Assembly: GCA_050084985.1 (NCBI GenBank) | Contig: JBITNC010000001.1 | Coordinates: forward strand, 78,678,001-78,742,000 | DNA from: Nageia nagi | Lineage: Eukaryota; Pinophyta | Direction: 5' to 3' | DNA length: 64,000 nucleotides | Part shown: in pieces, positions 1 to 12,760 of the stretch | How the letters are laid out: each line of letters begins with the position of its first letter | How positions within the stretch are numbered: the first letter of the stretch is position 1 | Notes under the pieces: generated by a model | What the model saw: only the letters and a program-made list of their open reading frames with translations | What the model was told of the DNA's origin: nothing | Databases searched by the model: none | Translations under genes and position numbers: made by a program

Positions 1-1329
1 TAGATGAATAGGATGGATGATTCACAGTGGAAGATCATGATGAGCAAGACAACATATATTTACAAGATCACTACTAATCTATTTCACAAGCTTCACATCA
101 CATATTTACTTCTATAAGCACATTCTGACTTCATCATTGGATGTTCTAATATCTCTTATGCATTGGCTATTTATAGGAAAAATCTCATTAAATTTTTCCA
201 TGATTTTCTTAGAAGTGGATCTCAACAAAAATGGTTCAAATAATTTTAAATTATTCCTAACTAATTTAGATCTATTTATGTGTATATTTTTTTGACTCAT
301 CCATCTTATCGTTTTTAGGTAATCTCCTTTTATAAATGATAAATTGATTTTGAATCTAAGTTCAAATTAATAACATCTATGAAAAACTCTTTCAATCTAC
401 CTTTAAACTAAGTTTTAAAGCAAATTATCCATAGGGAAAAACTTATATAATTGAAATACATTGTCTATTAACCAAAATCCCCTATCAACTCCTTTGATAG
501 AGAATATTACAATTAGTAGACATGATAGTAATTAGGTAAGTACAATAGTATGAGCTATCGAATATTTGGGTATGCAAGGATGGGTATGCAAGAAGTATTA
601 ACTCCTAGCATGTCTAGGTTATAGCTTGAATCTAAATAGCTATAATTCCTTATAATTACTCTAAATAGTAATTTTATTTCTTTCCTTAGCACTTGAATGG
701 TCAAGAAATTTTATTTGCACAAGATCAAAAAAATGTTGAAAGGTTATTTATGATTATTACAATGTTTTATATAATCTTGTTAGAATTAGGTGGTATAATT
801 GATACTCTCATGATCTAGACCTATCAAATGATGGTTGTCTCTAGTGGATATGTGAGGATGCAATCAGACTCCTAAAGAATGAGTCATGTCTAAGTCCACT
901 AGGTTATGGGAAAGCTCAAGGTGTATTGCTTAATCAGATTTCTCTCCTTAGAGATGGCTTGGTAATCATTTGGCCACACTTTGAGAAGATGCATGAAAGA
1001 TGAAGACCATCAAGCTTCAGGAACATTGTAAACTTACAAGTTTTTCGGGTTTTGGGAATGTTCTTCTACTTTAAAGTTCATCACACTGAAAAAATGCATA
1101 GGAGGAGAGTACCATTGAGCTTCAAGAAAATTATTTACTTATTCAATACCATCAAGATCCAAGAAATTTCTATATCATCAACACTACTACTATTTTGGAT
1201 ACCTTTAAAATAGTTCAAACTTGTTAAAGCATAAGGTAAATAGAAAATAATCTTCTTGCTTAGTGCAAGTTATAATTTCTATAACAATTACTACCTTAAT
1301 AACCCTTATGTAATGATTTCTAGGCTTGT
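1..1329. other. unassigned AT-rich sequence
   Basis: No gene or structured repeat can be supported here. It lies downstream, in minus-strand sense, of the Copia gag fragment at 1330-1603, so it is probably decayed interior of the same element. The longest minus-strand frame (112-300, 62 residues) shows no motif I can name. Confidence 0.4.
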
Positions 1330-1603
1330 ATAGTGGACTTAGAGCCTATAATCCTTGGAAATATACTCTTATCAAGAGTTGATTGAAGATGGGAAATATT
1401 ATATAGTTTTTCTTTTGTACCTCCTTCCTTATCTTTTTTTCATCTTCTCCAAGTAAGCTCCAATCCACTAGTTCAAGATATCCATCCTCCATAATGTCCC
1501 AAAAATATTTTCCCATTAGCAAAGTTTTAATCTTGATGCTCTAATACTCATAGGTTGCTCCATCAAATGTTAGAATGGGAAGAGAATTTATATTACTTTC
1601 CAT
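1330..1603 (-). pseudogene. Copia gag N-terminus, degenerate
   Basis: Read on the minus strand from the ATG at 1603, the frame has the usual opening of plant Ty1/Copia Gag. There is a short leader, then a 'FDGATYEY' block followed by a stop where the family has Trp, then 'SIKIKTLL' and a 'GYLEL' block matching the family's conserved acidic/Gly segment. About 90 codons stay readable before stops accumulate. Gag coats the RNA genome in the virus-like particle. A Copia-type primer site lies about 80 bases upstream (1685-1696), in the right order and orientation. It is clearly broken. The family is fairly sure; the lineage is not determined. Confidence 0.6.
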
Positions 1604-1684
1604 AATCACATAAACAACAATCTAAAATATAAACTTAGTAAAATTCTACTGATATTAAAACTTTAAATGTAGTAACAAAACTAG

Positions 1685-1696
1685 CTTTGATACCAA
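1685..1696 (-). other. Copia primer-binding site (reverse strand)
   Basis: On the minus strand this reads TTGGTATCAAAG, close to the TGGTATCAGAGC primer site complementary to initiator tRNA-Met used by many plant Copia elements. It lies two bases inside the putative LTR end at 1699 and just upstream of the gag fragment. Confidence 0.6.
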
Positions 1697-1698
1697 AA

Positions 1699-2389
1699 TG
1701 AGATTTATAATATAGACTCAAAAAACAACATTCATGAAGATGAAGCAACCAAAAATGGAGATGAAGATATGAATAAAATTAACTAAAATAAAGAGCTTAC
1801 AAATGATGGTAATACAACCCAAAATGAGATAAAGTAATGGAGGAAGCAAATAAACTAATAGTTGCAATTTGTATTAAACAAGCTTAATACAATACATCAA
1901 GGATGATAAACCCTAGAATCAACAACAATGAATAACTATCCTAGGTATACTTCTACTATAAGATTTGTGAAAAATTAGTTACAATTAGAATTTTTATGTT
2001 ACATGGAATCTATAGTTAGAAAAGAATCTATAAGTAATACCTTAAGAATCAATATGATAAGAACTCCAATGTTGGTGCTAGGAGTATTGGCATTGGTGTA
2101 AGCATTGATGCTAGTAAAATAGATGTCATGAGATCAAGTTAATCTCCAACATGTTAGCTATTAGAAATCACAAGAGTAACATAAAAATTATGTGGCTAAG
2201 GTAGAAAACACTTGATATAAGTTTTATTGCAATATGAAAATATAAAAGATGATATCAACTATTAGAAATTATGGCATCATTACAAAATTAATATGACATG
2301 AGCACCATTTATTGGAAATTATATTGGCATCATACTAAAATAAACTAAAAAATAGGCAAAAATCTTAAAACATTCCTAAGGGCACTACA
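1699..2389 (-). mobile_element. Copia LTR remnant (5' LTR, minus strand)
   Basis: On the minus strand this segment begins TGTAGTGCCC at 2389 and ends TCTCA at 1699, directly against the primer site. The TG...CA termini, 691-bp length and position next to primer site and gag support a 5' LTR. No partner LTR is visible in the window, so the outer boundary rests on the terminal dinucleotide only. Confidence 0.5.
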
Positions 2390-3301
2390 CCCAATCCTAC
2401 TAAGATAAGGGCTTGGTGCATAAAATATTTAATGCATATACTCCAATTTAAAAAAAAAAATCATTTTATTCAATATAGTTCCATTTTTTAAAAATTAAAT
2501 TATTGTTCTTAAATCTCAATAATGGCAATTTAAATATGCAATAATATTATATTTTTAATAAAATAAAATAACACAAACTATGTATATATCATATGTTTAA
2601 AAACTTAAAGGATACAATTTAATGAAATTGGTTAGTTATTTTAAAATGTAAGATTCAAATATTGATATGATGTAATATTTTTTATTTGATAAGATAACTC
2701 ATATTAATAAAATATCATATTATAACATATTACTTATTTCATAAACTTTATAAAAAGTAAACTAGCTAATTTCATAAATTAGTAAAACAAGTATCCATCA
2801 GCTTATGAAAAATCATTGTCAACTTATTCTAAGCAAAACTAATTGTGCACATCACCAAATATCATAGCTCTATTTCCATGTAAAACTTCTATGTGATAAT
2901 ACAATCTACCATAAAAATGGCCATAAAACTTCCATTAGAGAAATAGAAAGAAATTAGATTACATACATGGTTATTCTATCAATACCATAACTAAAATATT
3001 TATGAAACGTCCATGCATTCTATCCATTATAGACTATGTGGCCATATTCTACTACAACTTATTAGATTTCAACTATTATTGAAAGAGCTTAGTGCATTGT
3101 ATCAAATATATAGGGGATAATCCAAGATATAGTGCTCATGGAAGACACTAATAGAATATTGTAAATAAGTGTAATCATTAACATAAATATTCTACTAAAT
3201 AGTAAATATTATGAATTGTAAGAAATGAAATAGCAAATTTTTGTAAAAAATAATGGGTTCAGCCATACCTTCTCTAACAATAACTTAATTACCTTATACA
3301 G
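2390..3301. other. AT-rich spacer between two Copia remnants
   Basis: Very AT-rich sequence with poly-A and poly-T runs. A minus-strand ATG near 3255 lies about 50 bases downstream of the primer site at 3302-3313 and could be a gag start, but its frame breaks within about 40 codons. Nothing else can be supported. Confidence 0.35.
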
Positions 3302-3313
3302 TATCTGATACCA
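3302..3313 (-). other. Copia primer-binding site (reverse strand)
   Basis: The minus strand reads TGGTATCAGATA, an 11-of-12 type match to the initiator tRNA-Met primer site of plant Copia elements. It adjoins the LTR-like segment at 3319-3915. Confidence 0.6.
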
Positions 3314-3318
3314 CTTGA

Positions 3319-3915
3319 TGGATATTTAAAAATAAGTAATCAAGGTTGTTGTTATAGTAAATATTGAATATAGACAAAATCTTTTTGCAAAGATAAATTA
3401 TTCTATAATAGTAAGTAATTGGAAAATAATCACACAAAGATAACTCAAATATATATAGTGGTTCCTCTCAATATAAGAGTATATCCACTTTAACAAGATG
3501 ATATATTAGTCTCAAGTAGTGAATACTACAACAATTTATGACTCTATTCAATTGAAATATTGCTTACTCTAAACTAACTCATGCTATCTATACTCAATGG
3601 AGACTCCAAGATACTACAATGCTTACTATGAGAGTGCTAATAGACAATCTCTCAAACCTCTATCTATTCTACATTCATAATTCTCTCATGCATTTCACTT
3701 GTATACATTACTATAGCCACATGGTTGTATTTACATATAAAGAGGCCCATTAATACTATTAGTCAATACCCAACTAGTCTATTTACTCATTGGATTATTT
3801 TATTACATAATTGGCCTTTTGTTCCTTCTCAAACTTGGGTATCTACAAGATACAATTATTCTAATTTTAAATTAATAAGAACTTATATATTACCAAGTCA
3901 ACATTACAATTCCAA
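3319..3915 (-). mobile_element. Copia LTR remnant related to the element C family
   Basis: This segment abuts the primer site at 3302-3313. It contains a block (about 3461-3500, 'gtggttcctct...atccact') matching the corresponding part of the reverse-oriented Copia LTR at 54111-54607. It also has a TATA-like stretch near 3735 and an end ('acattacaattccaa') like the start of those LTRs read in reverse. It appears to be a diverged 5' LTR of a Copia element whose interior, toward lower coordinates, is mostly gone. The ends are approximate. Confidence 0.5.
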
Positions 3916-4582
3916 TGACTTTTTTGAAAAACATGAACATAATTTGATATAGATTACCGTAATAGATATATATTTGTTAAAAATATAAATATTTCTATAA
4001 TTAAAGTTAAGAAGCAATAATATCACTTAGTTTTCAAAACACGATGATATAAATATCATCAAGAGAAAATATATAAAAAGTACATAATAATTAGCATAAT
4101 AAATTCAAATAACTCAATATATGGTTGATATCTAGCATATTGAATTTAAATAGCTCAATGAGTAGTCACCAATTAGCAAAAGAAATATAAAATAATTGAC
4201 AAGTTACAAATAGCCAAAAACTTTAGTACTCAATAAAGGATAAGCCAATGATATAAATATCAAGCATCAAAATTAATGTTAGGTGCATGAGACTAATACT
4301 AATAACATTTAGCAAATTCACTTATTCCACACTTTAGTAATATTTGTACAAAGTAGAGTGAAAGAGAAGAAACTAGTTATGACTAGAGTTGAACATAATT
4401 TTAGTAGTAGTTTTAAAATCTTTCATAAGAAAACATGGTGAGGGAGAAGAAGTTACAAACCATAGTAATTATAAAATACAAGGAGAATTCCTATGGATTC
4501 TACCTTACGGATATACCTATAGTAGTAGAGGAGCTAGAAGGCATAATAACTTACATCTAAAAAGAAAATTTCAATGAACTTC
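3916..4582. repeat. direct-repeat copy L (left part)
   Basis: This stretch aligns by eye with 24015-24580 plus 25396-25490, for example the shared blocks 'ttagtactcaataaaggataagcc' style and 'cctatggattctacc'. Its continuation is found after element A, from 23701 to about 23900. The host sequence was therefore one roughly 1-kb unit before element A inserted. It may be an old LTR or a tandem duplication. No coding potential is seen; the short plus-strand frame 4389-4577 is not convincing. Confidence 0.6.
4578..4582. repeat. target-site duplication of element A (left)
   Basis: ACTTC immediately before the left LTR. The same five bases follow the right LTR at 23696-23700. Confidence 0.85.
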
Positions 4583-5468
4583 TATAAACACCTAAAAATG
4601 AAATAAAAAAAATTGATAAATGAAATAAGGAAATAAAAATTTAAACAAATAATAAAGTTTGTTAAAACCTTTTAGTAACTGGTGAACTAATACAATTGCC
4701 AGTGATCTGATCCAATAACCATCGTTCAACACAAAATTGCCAGTGATCCTACAAATAGGAATTTTAAAGAAAAAATGAAAAATATTAGCACCCAAGGAAA
4801 TAAGCTAGCAGATCTTGGATGACTCATCCTTAATCCTAAGCCTTCCCCCATGTGGATAAACCTTATGACAAGGCTAGATGAGCTTTTTTATCCTATCCTT
4901 ACCTCCAAAATAGCAACTTTGGCCATCCTTAAACTCTGTAAATTAAGCCTCTCCTATGGAAGAAAACATTAAAATTTTATGCAATAGTACAAATACACTC
5001 AAACTTGTAATAGGTAATTGCATTACACTTTTCCATGCTTTCATACTTGCATTATGTTATACTTTCATACATTTTTTACTATGTGAGCAAGTGTGTTTGA
5101 TATGTTTCTTATTTGTATATGTATAGGATTTGTAGGTGCATGGTAGCTGGTTTGAGCAAAAGAAAGCCAAAAGACTCCTAAGCAATCAAACATAATTATC
5201 AACATTTTCTCGCAAGATTTGGAGACAACACTAAAGGCTTGCACACATCGATATGCCCATTCAGAGGAGGTCCAAGGGAACATGTATTTCCCTTTATTGT
5301 AACAAAAAATCCCTTACTATACAAGACACTATTATACATCACAAATCAACATGAGATTTTTCATTGGAAACTAATTATTGAGGTCTATTCAAAATTTGAT
5401 TAAAAATTTATTTTTGGTTTAACATGCTTTATTCTTTTTGCTAATAGGGTTATTTTTTGGGTAGTACA
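4583..5468 (+). mobile_element. element A 5' LTR
   Basis: Starts TATAAACACC, apparently a mutated TGTAGACACC, and ends GGGTAGTACA. It aligns along its length with 22815-23695. For example, both share the 'ccttcccccatgtgga' block and the 'cttgtaataggtaattgcatta' block. Divergence by eye is moderate, so the insertion is old. Confidence 0.85.
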
Positions 5469-7376
5469 TTCTAGTGCTAGAAGGAGGACACTCGCATACA
5501 AGTTGCATAAAAAATGAGGTGTAGGGGGTATTTTCTATATTTTATTATTCATTTTTTATATCTTGTGTCTTGTAGTATCGCTACTAATTTCATGTTATTT
5601 TTATTTTCTATTCTCTCTTTTCTAATTATGTAATCATTGGTGATTGTTATCAGGTGTTAGCAACTATGTGTAATTTGCCAACGACTAGACTCAAATGCTA
5701 GAAATTGGGACTAATCATCAATGTTTCTAAATTAAATTATTAAATGCTATTGATTGAAGATAGAGGGTATACATTTCAACTTTCATCAATTCTAAAAGTG
5801 TAACTTAGGCACTAAACTAGAAAATGGAAATAAACCCCCTTTCTATGATTTCTCCACTCAGATTGGATATAGGAAGGGTAGATAAATGTTTAAGTAAAAT
5901 GCATTATTTTGCTTTATTTTTATTAAATTGAATGAATGTTTTTTATCTTTTTTTTCTTTGGGAGCATACCAACAAACTCACTTAAAAAATTTTATTACAC
6001 CCAATTATGCACTCCCTTTGCATCAAAAGGCAATCTTAGGTAATTAGAATGGGTGTAATAACAAAAGAGTAAATGAACCTTTTTAATTTCATCAATTTAT
6101 CTCACTAGGGTTGGTAATGAACTCTCATTAAATTACTTCTACACTTAGAGGAGGAATTAACTTTCATTAAGAATGGAATGAATATAAGGTTAATATACCA
6201 TGATTAAGGTAGAATAAAACATATTAAATTGGTTAATTGGTTAGGTGGGTATTTACCTTCACATTAACAGTCTTCCTATCTACTTCACCACTCCGAAAGG
6301 AGGTCAAAGAATTTTGACTTGAAGAGGATTTAAATAACCACATCTAAAGAAATTTAGTTCATAATAAAACTCCTAATGTCTACCTTACCACTTCAAAAGG
6401 AGATCTAAGGATTGTGACTCAAAGAGAAGTTAAATAATCTCATTTAAGGTAATTTACATTCACTTAATAGCTTCTTACATGTCTCACTTTACCTCTCCAA
6501 AAGGAGGTAAAAGGTAGATATGATTAGTAAGAGGTGGTAATGAACCTCACATAATTACTTTTGCACTCAAAAGGAGTAAATGAATTTCACTAAGCATTGG
6601 TGAAATAATTACACTAAAATGGTAATGAATCTTATGGGTTAGATTAATACTCATTAATTAAAATGTTTCTTTTATTCATATTAAATAAAACATAATCAAA
6701 GAACATGTATGTTGGGTTGGGTTGTAGTGATCATGAGTTCTTTTATTTGTTAAATACATATGCATGAGACCTTTAAAAATAAACATCAATGAGTTGGAGG
6801 TGATTACCAACCATTGATTCTTATACTTCTTGTGTACACATCGATCACACCATAATCCATAGAGCCAAACCTAAAGATGAATACTAGGTTTTACCATTGA
6901 AGTTGTCACTTTCTATCGAATGACTATAAATAAGGAGGCTATGCTTGGATTTCACTATCAAGATAATCTTTAGTGGTATTCCTTGCACCCCATTGCACTA
7001 AGGGGACTACCATAGATACCAAGCAGATAGTTCACCATAGATTGCCTATATAATTATAGTCTACCCTTATTTAAACACCTAACTAAGAAAAAATAATGTA
7101 AGAAAATTAACAAGAATAAAATGAATAATTCACATCACTCATTAAAAAATAATTAATTCAATTTATTAACAAAATTAGATAAGATAATCACATTGAAAAG
7201 GTGAGTTTTAAAAATAGGTTGTTTGTGCATCTACTTATTTTCTTGATAATATAAATCAAAAATAAAAAATATAATTGCTATGAATGATGTGTGTTTTCTT
7301 TTATTTCTTGTTTAGCAAAAAAATAAAAAATAAAAATGAAAAGTAAAAAATATATAGTCTCAAGAAATAGAAGAGA
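5469..7376 (+). other. element A leader with primer-site region
   Basis: The 1.9-kb untranslated leader between the 5' LTR and gag. Directly after the LTR comes 'ttctagtgctagaaggagg', the position of the primer-binding site; I cannot assign the tRNA with confidence. From about 5980 to 6620 the leader holds imperfect repeats built around 'cactccaaaaggagg'-like blocks. No protein is encoded. Confidence 0.6.
6280..6520 (+). repeat. about 100-bp tandem repeat in element A leader
   Basis: The block 'cacca ctccgaaagg' at 6286-6300 recurs as 'cacttcaaaagg' at 6388-6400 and 'ctccaaaagg' at 6495-6504, giving periods of 100 and about 104 bp over roughly 2.5 copies. Looser relatives lie near 6150 and 6560. 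Each unit also carries the motif 'gacttgaagag/gactcaaagag'. Function unknown; leader repeats in retroelements can be part of packaging or dimerisation signals, but that is only a possibility here. Confidence 0.55.
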
Positions 7377-9700
7377 ATGGTTAATACTCATTCTCAAATG
7401 TCTAATCAACAAGGTGAGCCCTATGATGAAACTTATGAAGAAGGAAAATCTAGTCATAGGTCTCATAGGTCTAGCAGAGATGTATCAAGGAGAGGAAATC
7501 CTCATGAAATAGATGATAACTTAAATGAAGTAAGACAATGTTTAACATAGTTAAGGATTCCTCATTCTTCTCATGATAATAGTATTCCATTAGATTTAAC
7601 TTATCTAATAGAAGATATACTAATAGGTAATGAGAAAGAAATCATTTTAAGGACTATTACCCCATCACAAATGTATTAAACTTATGCCATATTAAAAAAA
7701 AGTCCTTTTAAACCTAAGTATGATCATGTTACACATTACCTACCAGATGGATGTCTTATTCAATCCTACATAAGAAGAAATGATTACACCCCTTCCAGCA
7801 CCTCTATAAGGATGGAAGAATTTGATGATATAATTTTGATACATATAACTACTTTAGTATCTAGATCAAGGATCCATGCTAGAGTGTATAATGATGCTTA
7901 TCATATTCTAAAAACAAAAACACCTACCCCTAGGACTATTCATTCCTCTTCTATCACTAGCCATATAAACCCTAGTACTACCCATACAACCCCTAGGAGA
8001 AGTTATAGAACTCCTAAACAAATTAATATTGATCCTTTAAGGTATAGGATAGAAGAAATACCATCGTATGGGTCTAAACCAATTTAGAATCAAGAATAGC
8101 TTTAGGCTAACCAACAACTTATATTATATAAATAAAACAAACTTAGAGGTTTGGGGCTAAAATCATGTTTACAAACACAATCTATGTTTCATGCATATCA
8201 AAGTAAAACACCAATAGGGAAACCTAATAGAAAATAGGTTTGATATCAACTTCAAAATAGATCAGGTCAGGGAGTAGTAGATAATAGGAAGTTACCACCC
8301 AGAGAATGATCCTTGTCTCCTTAAGGTCATAAAAACTATAAAAATCAAAACTTTCACTTACTTAGGAGAAGGGAGGCACCACATGAGTAGCAACAACCTC
8401 CAATACCCCCTTTATCTTGGTATAGACATGAAGATAAAAAACATTATGCTCCTACACCTTTATATCATTAGGGGAAATAATAGTTTCCTCCACATCAACC
8501 TTCTCCATCTTCTCCACCATATAATAGAAATTACTATGGTGACCAAACACATTCTAAAAGAAGTTACCAATCATCCTCAACAAATAAAAAAAAGGAAGAT
8601 AATAGGGATAGTAAACATCCTTAAGCTCCTATGCAATCAAGTAATGACTTCAATGAAAGTTAATAGAGATTTAAAGAATGTTACATCAACAAAAAATGCA
8701 TAAAATCTCTTATGAAATAATTTGTAATGAGCCCATACACCCAAGTGTTCCTAATATGGATATCCCTTTCCAATTCAAAATTCCCAAGATTGAATCTTTT
8801 AAAGGAAAGGAGGATCCTAAGGAATATCTAAGATGCTTCAAGTTATTTAATCTCCAACAATAATGCTTTGATGCTACATATCCTTCCTACGATGCTTATT
8901 GGATAAGTAGTAGATTGGTATGATAACTTAACTGAACATAACATCACATCATATGTGAAATTAGCTAATTTGTTCTTAGAACTTTAAGATAAACATTAAA
9001 TATAAAACCTCTATAAATGATCTCACAATATTACAATAATTATAGTATGAGGTAGTTACATACTTTATCTCAAGATGGAGGGTGATTCTAACAAGCATGC
9101 CTTATATTCTACCATAAGAACTGTTAAAAATATTTAGTCAAAGTTGTCTAATACCTATCACTAGTACCTTATTGATTCAACAACATAAGACAATTGAGGA
9201 AGCAATTTCTCAAGCTATTGTAATCGAAAAGGTTAAAATCCATGATAGAGAGCTAAAAGGAAAAAAGAAAGAACCTTATCTTATAAATAAAAATTAGGTA
9301 GAATAATCAGCAAAACCAATGTTTGCTAATAAAGTTTATTATCTTAAAGAAGGAGAACCAAACCCTCTACAACATACACTTGTTCCAAAAAATAAGGAAA
9401 GAATCTTTAAGCCATTGCCCATAAAGTTTACTCCTTTGACTGAACCACTTTATGATATTTTGAAAAAATTAATGGATCATCAAATGACTCCATGGCTTGA
9501 AATATGACCTAAAATACCTAATTCAAGAGATACTAAATGGTACAATGAGAATGATTATTATCATTACCATCATCAAGAGGGTCATACTATATTAAAATGT
9601 AGAACATTATAGCATAAAGTTCAAGATTTGATTGATCAATGAAGATTACAAGTAGATAACCCATTGATAATTCCTAATTAAAATCTAGAAATATATTAGA
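7377..9700 (+). pseudogene. element A gag, degenerate
   Basis: A plus-strand frame from the ATG at 7377 runs with only two internal stops to 8087 and can be followed further through a Gln/Pro-rich low-complexity stretch (about 8090-8640). From 8678 the typical Tat Gag core begins: 'PFQFKIPKIESFKGKEDP' is the conserved proline-lysine, Gly-x-x-Asp-Pro segment. Near 9550-9610 a zinc-knuckle-like 'YHYHHQEGHTILKC' block sits in the usual place, with the first Cys changed to Tyr. The protein would assemble the particle and bind RNA. The N-terminal Ser/Arg- and Gln-rich extension is long for a Gag. Stops and at least one frameshift disable it. Confidence 0.75.
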
Positions 9701-9798
9701 ATCCATTCTCTCAACACCAAGCTAATACCATAGCATCATACTCACACAAAAGTTAATTAATGCATAAAAGGCTTTAGGATTCCTCTACTTTTGTTGCT

Positions 9799-10520
9799 AT
9801 GGTAAATATGACGACAAGAGCCCAAAGAGTGCAAGGAAGACAAGCTGATATTCCTAACAATCAAACAAATGATGATGTTGTACAATCAAATATACCTAGA
9901 CTACAATCTCCTAAAGTTTTAGTAAAAGGAGATTTACAACATCAATTGAGAAATTCACAAGTAAATATGCCTTTATTTGAGTTATTACAACAATCTAAAG
10001 ACCATAGGGAAGCTATGAACCAATGATTGCAAATAATTGAGCTGGACATTAATGACCCTAAAAGCTTCATATCTTTTATAAGAAATATTAAGACAAGCCA
10101 AAAGCCTACTATTGCATTCTATGATCATCAAATAAGGCCATTAAACCATTTGCAAGGTCAAGATCTCCCATTACATGTTGTAGCCAAGATAGATGGGATG
10201 GATTTTAAAAGGATATTAATAGATGAAGGTTCTATAATAAATATCATTTCTATAACTACCTATAAAAACTAAAATCTCCCTTTTTCATATATATGTGCAC
10301 CTTCTCTACAATTAACATTTTTTAATGATGATTTATGCTCAACAATGGGATCTATCTCATTTCCTATTACTATAAGATCTAAAATAATACAAACATTATT
10401 GCAAGTTATTAAAGGGAATATAACACAATACAACCTACTCTTAGGGAGACCTTGGATTAGATACATGCAATTCATCCCATCAACATATCAAAAATATTTA
10501 AAATATATTCATGATTAGGT
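9799..10520 (+). pseudogene. element A retropepsin (aspartic protease), degenerate
   Basis: The plus-strand frame at 10027-10272 ends in 'LIDEGSIINIIS', the Tat form of the catalytic Asp-x-Gly-Ser motif followed by a hydrophobic stretch. After a stop at 10270 the same fold continues, ending with 'YNLLLGRPWI' near 10435-10462, the conserved LLGRPW block that closes retroviral-type proteases. This enzyme cleaves the Gag-Pol polyprotein. The catalytic Asp and the Gly-Ser are retained. Upstream (9799-10026) is a linker with no recognisable domain. It is broken by stops at 10024 and 10270. Confidence 0.75.
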
Positions 10521-12009
10521 GCTACATTGTGTACTTAGAGATGAAAATCCATATTCCTATTGCAATTACACACATCTTTTGGGAGAAATTACTCTACCTT
10601 CTACTTACTATTTTACAATGCATGTAGTTCTAGAAAAGGTGTCAATAGCATATATTGATAAAAAAAAGTTTCCTCTTCAAGTTCATTAAAAGGGAAAGAT
10701 CTCATTGATCTTGAAATACCTCATACATCAAAAATTAATAAGGACCCATTACCAAAAATAGAACCTACACTCTTAGAAAAGTGAACATGGGAAGAGAGAG
10801 CATAAAAGTTATATGAAGCAAGCAAAATCTCATCATCAAAAGCATCTTGTCCTATAAGTGCATCAAATAATGATAGTACAATAAAAGATGAACCATCTAA
10901 TATCTATCCTACAACTATATGATTAACATATTATGGAATAGGATAATTTGATATTGATGATGTCATTTTTAATATTCCTATAGCATAAGAAATATGAAGA
11001 CCTAAAGAGTCTCCTAGTATAGTAGGGCAATTAATACTACTAGGGCAGTCACCTAATCAAACATTTTTTTGTATATCATGGTCCAATAGAATCACCTATC
11101 CTCCCTTTACCTCAATCCAATGAAGGTATCTTATGTGATTCATTAGAATACTTATCACCAAATGTAAGATCATTTGTTTAAATATATTTTGATAGATGTC
11201 AATGGAAATGATAAGATTTAAGATTATATGAATAAAGGCCTAGGTACACCATTGATATTCATTATTATTTTTCCAATGATAATATAGGATTGAGTTATAA
11301 GAAAAAAAATTGAGTATCTATTTGTAGGATAATTGAACTAGAACCAAAAATTAAAACATTTGAAAATTCATTTGAAACACCTAAATCAATGATAAATCAA
11401 GATGATATGGAGTCTAAAATGTTATCCTCAGTAGGGTTATTTCTAGATATGTCAATTAATATTGTATAAATCACATAAATATTTGGTAATATCAAGCATA
11501 AAATAGACTTTGATTGGTTTAGAAGTGAAGAGTTTGAGATAATAGGCTTAGAAACTCCAAATAGCTCTTCCTTGTACTTTTTGATAGATGAAGAAACAAC
11601 AAATTTTACATTGATTTATGAACAACCTACAATCTAGGATTTTAAATACATAGATGTAATCTTATAAAATTCATATTTGAATATTAATACCATCTTAAAA
11701 AACCAATATGAAGGTAAGGATGAAGAATACATTGCAAATGATAATAATTGGATTCCAATACCCAACCAATTGAAGGATCTCACATGTTAATTGAAGAGAC
11801 CATTGAAGTTGATCTAAGTGATAATCCTAACAACCTTAAAATTATTCAACTAGGGAAATCCCTTACTAAAAATTAAAGAAAAGATTTCATCATAATACTC
11901 AAAGAAAAATAGGAAATATTTGCATGGTCATATGTTGACATGCTTGGACTCGATCCTAACTTAGTAGTGCATAATCCTAGTATAAAGGAAGGTGAAAAAC
12001 ATGCTAAAT
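10521..12009 (+). other. element A protease-RT linker, decayed
   Basis: About 1.5 kb of plus-strand pol sequence in which short open stretches alternate with stops. Acidic, Ser/Pro-rich peptides are seen but no domain. Elements B and E have a comparably long linker, so it is a feature of this lineage rather than an insertion. Confidence 0.5.
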
Positions 12010-12760
12010 AGAAGTTACAAAAAATGCATCCTACATTTTCCTTGATGGTAAAACAAGAGTTAAAAAAAATTTGGAAGTTGAGTTTATCCATTCCATCGAC
12101 TATTTTGACTAGATTTCCAATATGGTACTGGTTAAAAAATCCATTAGGAAGATTCAAATATGTAGAGACTTTAGAAATCTAAAGAAAGCATGCCCTAAGG
12201 ATGACTTTCCCCTACCAAACATAGATAGCTTAGTTAATTCTACTACAAGAAATAAAATTTTATCACTCATGGATGGGTTTTCAGGATACAACCAAATTAA
12301 AGTGAACATAAAACCACATTCATAACACCTTGGGGAACATTTTGTTATAAAGTAATGCCTTTTGGATTCAAAAATGCTAGAGCTACTTATCAAAAATCCA
12401 TGACATACAATTTTCATGATTACATGCATGACATAATGGAGAATCACATAGATGATGTATTATCTAAATCAAAAATATGGAAAGATCATCCCAAAATACT
12501 CATCAAAATATTCAATGGATTACTAGAATATAAGATTCAATTGAACCCAAAAAAAGGTGTTTTTGAAGTAACATCTGTGAAATTGTTAAATTGCATCATT
12601 TCTAGGTGAGGAATTGAAGTAGATCCTAACAAGATAAAATTAATAATTAATATGTTATTCCCCTCAAACATAAAGCAATTATAAATCCTACAGGATAAGT
12701 TACAAGCCATAAGATGTTTCATTTCTTAGTTATCATACAAATGTAAACCTTTTAACAAAA
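12010..12760 (+). pseudogene. element A reverse transcriptase, degenerate
   Basis: Recognisable RT blocks occur in order. 'CRDFRNLKKACPKDDFPLP' (about 12160-12215) is the fingers motif with the first catalytic Asp region. 'LMDGFSGYNQI' (about 12267-12300) is the palm motif. A frameshift near 12320 follows, then 'MPFGFKNARATYQ' from 12355, and 'HIDDVLSKS', where the usual Tyr-Val-Asp-Asp has become His-Ile-Asp-Asp. Both catalytic aspartates survive. The enzyme would copy element RNA into cDNA. At least one frameshift and several stops inactivate it. Confidence 0.85.
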
